Origin: Oscillospiraceae bacterium
Lineage (GTDB): Bacteria; Bacillota; Clostridia; Oscillospirales; Acutalibacteraceae
Length of the DNA stretch: 12,589 bases
Assembly (NCBI GenBank): GCA_009783605.1
Contig: WRDE01000026.1
Coordinates: 1 to 12,589 of the forward strand
Direction: 5' to 3'
Position numbers and translations under genes: made by a program
The notes under the pieces: generated by a model
What the model saw: only the letters and a program-made list of their open reading frames with translations
The model's database searches: none
Told to the model about the DNA's origin: nothing
In this document: positions 6,540-10,911 of the stretch, piece after piece
Layout of the letters: each line of letters opens with the position of its first letter
Position numbering within the stretch: the first letter of the stretch is position 1

Positions 6540-6547
6540 GATAGAAT
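6519..6547 (+). promoter_or_regulatory. Rightward sigma-A promoter for the small ORF
   Basis: TTGACA (6519-6524), a 17-bp spacer and TAGAAT (6542-6547): a perfect -35 and a -10 with one mismatch. Transcription should begin near 6554. The -35 lies in the loop of the terminator that closes the upstream gene, so the promoter is insulated from upstream transcription. Confidence 0.8.
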
Positions 6548-6631
6548 TTGTGTTGCGCGGCAAGGGGACTTGTCGTGGGCGGTTACCTTACCTTTTCCCT
6601 CGCAGATTATGCTATGGGAGGAGGGTTGCCT

Positions 6632-6715
6632 ATGGGAAAGAAGATGTTGCGGTTTATCGTAGCATTTCTGACGGTGCTTGCACTGTTCATATACTTTTCT
6701 CAAAAAGCGGTGTAG
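6632..6715 (+). CDS. 27-residue hydrophobic peptide, candidate type I toxin
   Basis: The ORF encodes a peptide starting MGKKMLRFIVAFLTVLALF and ending in SQKAV. It has a basic N-terminus and a single membrane-spanning stretch at about residues 6-22. The Shine-Dalgarno GGGAGGAGGG (6616-6625) is among the strongest in the window and lies 6 nt before the ATG; it overlaps an earlier in-frame ATG at 6614, so 6632 is preferred. CCCTC (6597-6601) could pair with GAGGG in the Shine-Dalgarno and damp translation. Short hydrophobic peptides with an overlapping antisense RNA are typical of Fst- and TxpA/BsrG-type toxins of Bacillota. I do not recognise this exact family, and a membrane microprotein with another role is possible. 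Confidence 0.6.
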   Translation: MGKKMLRFIVAFLTVLALFIYFSQKAV

Positions 6716-6755
6716 CCGTCCATTCCTGCACAGGTTGACGGCTACATAGCTTTCA
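6702..6755 (-). terminator. Terminator of the antisense RNA
   Basis: Read leftward, AAAGC, a two-base mismatch and a perfect 10-bp stem TGTAGCCGTC/GACGGCTACA (plus-strand 6711-6720 with 6737-6746) are followed by GCTTTTT. The loop can extend the stem with CCTG/CAGG. Rightward the same hairpin has only TTT after it, so termination there should be weaker. Confidence 0.65.
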
Positions 6756-6795
6756 TCCAAGGTAGGGTAACCGTTTAACGGTCAGGTCCCCTTGC
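6702..6795 (-). ncRNA. Putative antisense RNA, candidate antitoxin
   Basis: Transcription from the leftward promoter should start near 6796 and end at the leftward terminator, giving an RNA of about 95 nt. It is fully complementary to the last codons and the 3' untranslated region of the small-ORF transcript, the overlap seen in TxpA/RatA and BsrG/SR4 pairs. Its first 35 or so bases are similar to the first bases of the sense RNA. The RNA is predicted from promoter and terminator only. Confidence 0.6.
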
Positions 6796-6802
6796 TGCCA
6801 TT

Positions 6803-6831
6803 ATTATACGCGGGAATATGGGATTTGTCAA
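6803..6831 (-). promoter_or_regulatory. Leftward consensus sigma-A promoter
   Basis: On the minus strand TTGACA (6831-6826), a 17-bp spacer and TATAAT (6808-6803): both boxes are perfect consensus. It points into the small-ORF cassette. Chance occurrence of two such promoters facing each other within 300 bp is unlikely. Confidence 0.85.
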
Positions 6832-6879
6832 TACCGATTTTATGAAGCGCGTTTTTTTCATAAGTTTTCACCGCAGTGG

Positions 6880-6905
6880 AGATACCGGGAACGGTATCTT
6901 TTTTT
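6880..6905 (+). terminator. Intrinsic terminator before the pre-sheath gene
   Basis: AGATACCG pairs with CGGTATCT (8 bp) around a GGAA (GNRA) tetraloop and is followed by a run of six further Ts. It would end the rightward small-ORF transcript. It sits only 30 bp before the next structural start, so late transcription must pass it. Confidence 0.8.
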
Positions 6906-6934
6906 ATCAAATCTTAACAGGGAGGTTGCGAAAA

Positions 6935-7255
6935 ATGGCTCAGCAGGAAAATCATGGCGCATCCGTGCCGGATGCGGCTGATACGCAGGGCGCGGCGGCA
7001 CAGGATACGGGCGGGTTGGGAAACAACCCGGCGGCAAACGGCGGGCCGGGAAAGCCGAAACAGAAATCCGGAGGCGCCAAAGGAGATGCCGGGAGCGTAT
7101 ATGGCGCAGAGGAGTTGGCGGCTTCCGCGCGGAAACAATTTGGCGTTTCTCCGGAGGTAGCCGCCGCGGCGATGAAGATGGCGGGCAGGAATAGAGCTGC
7201 GATTTCGGAGGCGGCGGAAATCATCAATAAATTCATAAAGAGGGAGGTCAAATAA
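6935..7255 (+). CDS. Small pre-sheath tail protein
   Basis: The start is set at 6935 because AGGGAGG (6919-6925) lies 9 nt upstream; the frame is open to 6818 but passes through the terminator. The 106-residue product has a Gly/Ala/Asn/Gln-rich, probably disordered N-terminal half and a folded helical C-terminal half (VYGAEELAASARKQFGVSPE, then AAISEAAEIINKFIKREVK). Small proteins with this C-terminal pattern regularly precede the sheath gene in PBSX/phiCD119-like clusters; their function is not known to me. The sheath Shine-Dalgarno (7241-7247) lies inside this gene, so the two are coupled. Confidence 0.65.
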   Translation: MAQQENHGASVPDAADTQGAAAQDTGGLGNNPAANGGPGKPKQKSGGAKGDAGSVYGAEELAASARKQFGVSPEVAAAAMKMAGRNRAAISEAAEIINKFIKREVK

Positions 7256-7256
7256 T

Positions 7257-8687
7257 ATGGGCGCAACATTTCTTCCCGGTGAGCAGAAGATCAGGCCCGG
7301 TGTGTATCAGCGGTATGAGAACGACAGTACCCGGCCGGTCGCCGGTGCGGAAGACGGCCGGTGCGCCGCCGTATTCAAGTCCAATTGGGGGCCGATCGGG
7401 CGATCGGTGAGATTGGATAGCTTTGCGGATATCGCCAGGACATACGGGAGCGGCGGTTCCGTCGGAACCACGGCAGTCATGGAGCAGCAGTTTACCGGAG
7501 GGGCGCTTACCGTGGACGCGGTCCGGCTCGGAAGCGGCGGGACGCCGGGTACCTATGCGATCAACGACACCACGCCGAAGTCGGCGGTCAAGATGACCAT
7601 GCTGCATCCGGGGTCCAGACAATTTTCGGTCACCATTCGCCAGACGCTGGACAACCCGGAGATCAGCGAATTCATCCTGTTGGAAGGGTCTACGGAGCTG
7701 GAACGATGGCGGTTTGACAACGTGCCGGAGGCAGACCAGGCGGCGGCGCTCGTCAGCGCGGCGGCGGGCAGCCGGTTCTTTACGATGGAGAAGATGGCGG
7801 TCAATACGGACGCGCTGGCGGAGATCAGCCAGGTTTCTATTGTGCCCGGTACCGACCCGGTCATCTCCGGCGTTACGGCGTATTCCGACGCATTCGGAGT
7901 GCTGGAATCCGCGCGGTGGAACGTGCTGGCCGTTGACACTGTCGACATCGGCGTACATGCGGTTATGCAGCAGCACCTGAACCGGATGCTCCGGGGCGGC
8001 AAGTATGTCATGGGGGTCATCGGAGAGGACGGAAGCGTGGAGTTCGATACCCGGATCGACAATGCCGCGGCGTTCAACGATTATCAGGTCGTCTATGTCG
8101 GGACGGGGTTTATCGACAGCGGCGGAACCGATATCGTTGACGGATGGAAGGCGGCGGCGCGTATATCCGGACTGATTTCCGGAACGCCGAGCAGCCGGAG
8201 CATTACCCATACCGTCATTACCGGCGCTTCGGAATTGTCAGAACAGCTCACCAACGCGCAGTATGAGCAGGCGATCCGTTCCGGCATGTTGGCATTCTCG
8301 CTGTCCAGCGGAAACCGGGTATGGGTCGAAAGCGGGATCAACACCCTCAACGACCCGGGCGAGAACGACGACGCGGGATGGAAGAAGATCAAACGCACCA
8401 AGGTCCGGTTCGAGCTGATGCAGCGGTTAGATCTGTCGGTGGAGCCGCTGGTCGGGGATATCAACAACGACGGAGACGGACGCGCCACGGTTATACAGGT
8501 CGGAAACGGTATCTGCAATGCTATGGTGGCGGAGGGTAAGCTGGTCTCCGGAGCGCACCTGGAGCTTGATACGGACTTTCCGCCGGCCGGGGACAGCGCG
8601 TGGTTCCGGGTGTTCTCGGACGATATCGACGCGATGGAGAAGCTGTACTTCACGCATAAGTTCCGGTTCGCGCCGGAAATGGATTAA
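7257..8687 (+). CDS. Contractile tail sheath protein (XkdK-like)
   Basis: A 476-residue protein starting 1 nt after the previous stop, with AGGGAGG at 7241-7247. The N-terminus (LPGEQKIRPGVYQRYEN) is the typical opening of phage sheath proteins, and the C-terminal domain contains NNDGDGRATVIQVGNGIC and DSAWFRVFSDDIDAMEKLYF, as in the conserved sheath C-terminal fold. The protein polymerises round the tail tube and contracts on infection, so this gene fixes the phage as a myovirus-type particle. Length is usual for the PBSX-like branch. The tube gene follows after 17 bp. Confidence 0.9.
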   Translation: MGATFLPGEQKIRPGVYQRYENDSTRPVAGAEDGRCAAVFKSNWGPIGRSVRLDSFADIARTYGSGGSVGTTAVMEQQFTGGALTVDAVRLGSGGTPGTYAINDTTPKSAVKMTMLHPGSRQFSVTIRQTLDNPEISEFILLEGSTELERWRFDNVPEADQAAALVSAAAGSRFFTMEKMAVNTDALAEISQVSIVPGTDPVISGVTAYSDAFGVLESARWNVLAVDTVDIGVHAVMQQHLNRMLRGGKYVMGVIGEDGSVEFDTRIDNAAAFNDYQVVYVGTGFIDSGGTDIVDGWKAAARISGLISGTPSSRSITHTVITGASELSEQLTNAQYEQAIRSGMLAFSLSSGNRVWVESGINTLNDPGENDDAGWKKIKRTKVRFELMQRLDLSVEPLVGDINNDGDGRATVIQVGNGICNAMVAEGKLVSGAHLELDTDFPPAGDSAWFRVFSDDIDAMEKLYFTHKFRFAPEMD

Positions 8688-8704
8688 GGAAGGAGTGATT
8701 ATGC

Positions 8705-9181
8705 ATGCCTAATGGATTGAATGACCAGAGCGTGCTGGATGTGCGTAAGCTGATTACCGGCAAGGACGGGCAGCTGTTCGTCACCACCCGCCGTGGGGTC
8801 AATATCTTCCTCGCGGAGGCGGATTCGTTCCAGGCCCAGCTCTCGGTCAATAACGCAGACTATCAGCCGGTTGGAAGCACATTGGTGTTCGGCGTCAACA
8901 CCGGATACAGTATCACGCTGACGCTGACAGAAGCGGTCGTCCGAGACGACGTGATGCTAAAGGAGCTGCTGGACGACATGAAGCAGGGGAACCTTCCGGA
9001 CTACGACTTCCAGGGCAAGATGCGGCGCCGGGACGGGCAGGCGGAGCGGATTGTCTATCGCAATTGCATCACCGATGGGTCCATCGATCTGCAGAATCTT
9101 ACGCCGGGCGAGATTATCAAGCGCGGCTGGGCTTTCCGGGTCAACGCCACGCCGGAGATGCTGGAGTATTTTAAGGCCTGA
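8705..9181 (+). CDS. Tail tube protein (XkdM-like)
   Basis: A 158-residue protein with AGGAAGGAG (8687-8695) 9 nt before ATG 8705; an ATG at 8701 is in another frame. Segments such as LITGKDGQLFVTTRRGVNIF, ITLTLTEAVVRDDVMLKELL and FQGKMRRRDGQAERIVYRNC are characteristic of XkdM-like tube proteins, a beta-barrel that stacks in hexameric rings to form the DNA conduit. Placement after the sheath is standard. The TGA stop is the start of repeat copy C, in the same way that copy A supplies the stop of the 5039-5311 gene. Confidence 0.88.
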   Translation: MPNGLNDQSVLDVRKLITGKDGQLFVTTRRGVNIFLAEADSFQAQLSVNNADYQPVGSTLVFGVNTGYSITLTLTEAVVRDDVMLKELLDDMKQGNLPDYDFQGKMRRRDGQAERIVYRNCITDGSIDLQNLTPGEIIKRGWAFRVNATPEMLEYFKA

Positions 9182-9274
9182 TAACCAACACATTTACAAG
9201 AAATATATTCTCCAGTTCGCAAACTGGAGAATATATTTTTGTAGTGCGCCTCCACACAATATTGGGAAACCAAT
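9179..9274 (+). repeat. Boundary hairpin element, copy C
   Basis: The left end TGATAACCAACACAT (9179-9193) is identical to copy A and includes the tube gene stop. The centre is a perfect 17-bp AT-rich hairpin (9201-9217 with 9222-9238, loop CGCA). The right end (9245-9274) begins TGCGCCTCCACACAAT and ends TTGGGAAACCAAT. The last base is shared with copy D, which follows directly. Confidence 0.8.
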
Positions 9275-9372
9275 AACCAACACATTTACAAACGCCGCTA
9301 TAATATTTATCATATGAGTTGGTTGCTTCGGCGGCGTTTGTGCGCGTTTTAACACAATTTCACAAACCATTG
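9274..9372 (+). repeat. Boundary hairpin element, copy D
   Basis: The left end TAACCAACACATTTACAA (9274-9291) is identical over 18 bases to copy C (9182-9199). The hairpin has an 11-bp stem ACAAACGCCGC/GCGGCGTTTGT (9288-9298 with 9331-9341) with a 32-nt centre. The right end has TGCGCG, then ACACAATTTCACAAACCA. TTATAAGGAG, the ribosome binding site of the chaperone gene, follows. Confidence 0.75.
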
Positions 9373-9390
9373 TTATAAGGAGATTATTCC

Positions 9391-9912
9391 ATGAGTAAAG
9401 AAGTAAATACCGCACCGGATTATTTTGACGATACGGATAGAGAGGATGCCATTTCTCCGGAGGAGATACTTATGAATGAGGGGGATCTGCTGGCCGGGCT
9501 GCTCAGTGCCGGTAAGGGGCGGGACGATGAGCAGAATTACCGGATGATCCGTATCAAGCGCAACGGGAAATTGCTGTTCGAGTTCCGGGTGCGTCCGGTT
9601 ACCGAGGAGGAATCGCAGGCCTGCCTAAAGAATGCGACCAAGTATTCGACGAATAAGCCCGGGCAGCCAAAAGTCGCTATAGACCGCGACAACGCGCTGT
9701 TCCGGTCTCACCTGATCTATGGCGCCACGGTCAACGAGGACCGGGCAAAGGTTTGGGATAACAAGAAGGCGCAGGACGGTCTCGGTGTACTGCGGGGTGT
9801 CGATATGATCGATAAGGTTCTGCTGGCCGGGGAGAAAAACCGGGTGTTCGAAGCCATTGAATCCATCAGCGGGTATGACGAGGATGCGGAGGAGCTGGCG
9901 GGAAACTCCTGA
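9391..9912 (+). CDS. Tail assembly chaperone, zero-frame product (XkdN-like)
   Basis: A 173-residue protein with AAGGAG (9377-9382) 8 nt upstream. Position between tube and tape measure genes and the segments MIRIKRNGKLLFEFRVRPVT and VDMIDKVLLAGEKNRVFEAI match XkdN-like tail assembly chaperones, which coat the tape measure protein during tail assembly and are absent from the finished particle. The N-terminal 30 residues are acidic. The zero frame stops 6 nt after a slippery heptamer, so this is the short member of a frameshift pair. Confidence 0.85.
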   Translation: MSKEVNTAPDYFDDTDREDAISPEEILMNEGDLLAGLLSAGKGRDDEQNYRMIRIKRNGKLLFEFRVRPVTEEESQACLKNATKYSTNKPGQPKVAIDRDNALFRSHLIYGATVNEDRAKVWDNKKAQDGLGVLRGVDMIDKVLLAGEKNRVFEAIESISGYDEDAEELAGNS

Positions 9913-10088
9913 AGGCCGGCGGGCGGACGCGGATTATGCTGGAAGTATGTGCCCGGTTCCCCTATATCGGGGGGATCACAGGGTATCAGGCGCTGCCGGC
10001 GGGGGAGCGGGCGCTGTATGACCAGTTTGTGCTGGTGAAGATTGAGGAGGACGCCAAAGGGCGTTTTTGCCCTTTTTTGAAGAGATGA
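9391..10088 (+). CDS. Tail assembly chaperone, -1 frameshift product
   Basis: A -1 shift at GGGAAAC (9900-9906) joins the first 172 codons to an open frame from 9906 to TGA at 10086-10088, adding 60 residues (starting LLKAGGRTRIMLEVCARFPY and including LPAGERALYDQFVLVKIEED) for a 232-residue product. The extension has no plausible start of its own. Paired chaperones made by frameshifting between tube and tape measure genes are well established (lambda gpG/gpGT). The last 11 residues (AKGRFCPFLKR) are encoded by a terminator hairpin and may be a late addition. Confidence 0.8.
9900..9906 (+). promoter_or_regulatory. Slippery heptamer for -1 ribosomal frameshifting
   Basis: GGGAAAC fits X XXY YYZ and is in register: the zero frame reads GCG GGA AAC TCC TGA. 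It is close to the GGGAAAG of lambda G/GT. Downstream sequence is GC-rich, but I could not define a convincing stimulatory stem or pseudoknot by eye. Confidence 0.85.
10056..10078 (+). terminator. Intrinsic terminator overlapping the chaperone extension
   Basis: AAAGGGC (10056-10062) pairs with GCCCTTT (10069-10075) and is followed by TTT. It lies inside the final codons of the -1 frame and directly upstream of the lipoprotein promoter. Confidence 0.75.
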
Positions 10089-10089
10089 G

Positions 10090-10118
10090 TTGAATCCCCT
10101 CCCGGGATGTGGTATAAT
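10090..10118 (+). promoter_or_regulatory. Promoter of the lipoprotein gene
   Basis: TTGAAT (10090-10095), a 17-bp spacer and a perfect TATAAT (10113-10118) preceded by TGG, making an extended -10. The start of transcription should be near 10125. Confidence 0.8.
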
Positions 10119-10143
10119 ATATGTATTATGTTTTGGGAGGGGA
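10095..10143 (+). promoter_or_regulatory. Anti-Shine-Dalgarno hairpin present only in read-through RNA
   Basis: TCCCCTCCC (10095-10103) is perfectly complementary to the Shine-Dalgarno region GGGAGGGGA (10135-10143). The left arm lies between the -35 and -10 boxes, upstream of the expected start of transcription. RNA from the local promoter therefore lacks it, while RNA coming from the tail genes would contain it and hide the ribosome binding site. Confidence 0.5.
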
Positions 10144-10151
10144 ATTTTGGT

Positions 10152-10841
10152 ATGAGGAAGTTGGCTGTTTCGTTGTTGGTTTTGGCGGTTGTGCTGTTGG
10201 TGGTTGGGTGCAGCGGAAATGAAGCGGCTGAAACAAAAAGTGATGCCACTATGAAAGCTTCTGGTACTACAACTACGGAAAACGATTCAATAACGGATAT
10301 AAAAGAAACAACTACTACGACTAAAATGGTAGCTACAACTACAGAAAAATCTTATGCCGCAGTCGAAAAAATGACATTAAAATTCTCATACTTATCAATT
10401 ACCGGTTACTACACCGGAGATATTAAGAATAATATTCCGGATGGAAAAGGAACATTTTCTTATAATGGAAAAGTTTTATTTGAAGGTGAATTTATAAATG
10501 GATCTCCAATAAAAGAATCTTTCATGGAATATTGCTCATCCGGCTCATATGAAGATATAGCTCGTGATCCTGATGCGCGAAAAGGAGAATCAATTAAAAT
10601 AACCGGTATGGTAGTCCAAGTTTTGGAGGGAAACGGAAAAGACGTTGAATATCGGATAAAGACGGGAACAAGCGATGTTTTCTATATATTTTATACCAGA
10701 TCGGACGGAGAACAGCGTATTTTAGAAAATGATACTGTTGATATATTTGGGATTTGTGAGGGTGTCGTTACTTATGATAGTACATTAGGTGGGAAAATAA
10801 CGATACCTGCTATGCTTGGATTATATTTAGAGAGAAAATAA
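10152..10841 (+). CDS. Accessory surface lipoprotein with MORN-like and OB-like regions
   Basis: A 229-residue protein. The start at 10152 follows GGGAGGGG (10135-10142) by 9 nt; an upstream ATG at 10107 precedes the -10 box and is not used. Residues 1-19 are a lipoprotein signal peptide with lipobox VVGC and Cys20 as the lipidation site. Residues 21-67 are a Thr-rich linker, likely spanning the cell wall. Residues about 85-118 (GYYTGDIKNNIPDGKG, then FEGEFINGSP) resemble one MORN repeat. Residues about 145-226 form an alternating beta pattern (ESIKITGMVVQVLEG, then GKITIPA) that I read as an OB-like domain. The gene is visibly more AT-rich than its neighbours and has its own promoter and terminators, the definition of a moron. 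It would be anchored outside the host membrane. The function is unknown; superinfection exclusion is one hypothesis. Confidence 0.75.
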   Translation: MRKLAVSLLVLAVVLLVVGCSGNEAAETKSDATMKASGTTTTENDSITDIKETTTTTKMVATTTEKSYAAVEKMTLKFSYLSITGYYTGDIKNNIPDGKGTFSYNGKVLFEGEFINGSPIKESFMEYCSSGSYEDIARDPDARKGESIKITGMVVQVLEGNGKDVEYRIKTGTSDVFYIFYTRSDGEQRILENDTVDIFGICEGVVTYDSTLGGKITIPAMLGLYLERK

Positions 10842-10859
10842 AAATTAAATAGCAAATAT

Positions 10860-10886
10860 AAAGGCGCTCAACCGGGCGTCTTTTTT
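10860..10886 (+). terminator. Intrinsic terminator after the lipoprotein gene
   Basis: AAAGGCGC (10860-10867) pairs with GCGTCTTT (10876-10883), with one G-U, followed by further Ts. It separates the accessory gene from the tape measure gene. Confidence 0.75.
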
Positions 10887-10911
10887 ATATTTTTAGAAAG
10901 GGGCGCTGGGT

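Larger units (their letters stand above)
6560..6795 (+). repeat. Imperfect inverted repeats bounding the small-ORF cassette
   Basis: GCAAGGGGAC (6560-6569) is the exact reverse complement of 6786-6795, extending about 3 bp inward with one wobble. Further in, the 15 bases starting CGGTTACCTTACC (6580-6594) pair with 6759-6773 with one G-U. A rightward RNA reaching past 6795 could close a long-range stem around the whole ORF, and the rightward and leftward RNAs begin with nearly the same sequence. Confidence 0.75.

Noticed and set aside
6818..6934. An N-terminal extension of the pre-sheath protein from ATG 6818.
   Set aside because: It would overlap the leftward promoter and pass through the terminator at 6880-6905; AGGGAGG supports the start at 6935.
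7248..8210. A 320-codon minus-strand open frame opposite the sheath gene.
   Set aside because: It is Arg/His/Pro-rich, lacks a plausible start signal, and is a shadow of the GC-rich sheath gene. The same applies to minus-strand frames opposite the capsid and tape measure genes.
8457..8483. DINNDGDGR in the sheath, resembling a calcium-binding loop.
   Set aside because: Sheath proteins commonly have an NNxDGR turn at this place in the C-terminal domain, so the likeness is probably incidental.
9299..9304. TATAAT inside copy D as a promoter.
   Set aside because: No -35 box at a proper distance and no extended -10; it falls in the hairpin centre.
4086..9372. CRISPR array or integron attC sites as the explanation for the repeats.
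   Set aside because: Spacing is irregular with genes in between, the ends are not inverted partners, and no cas or integrase gene is present in the window.
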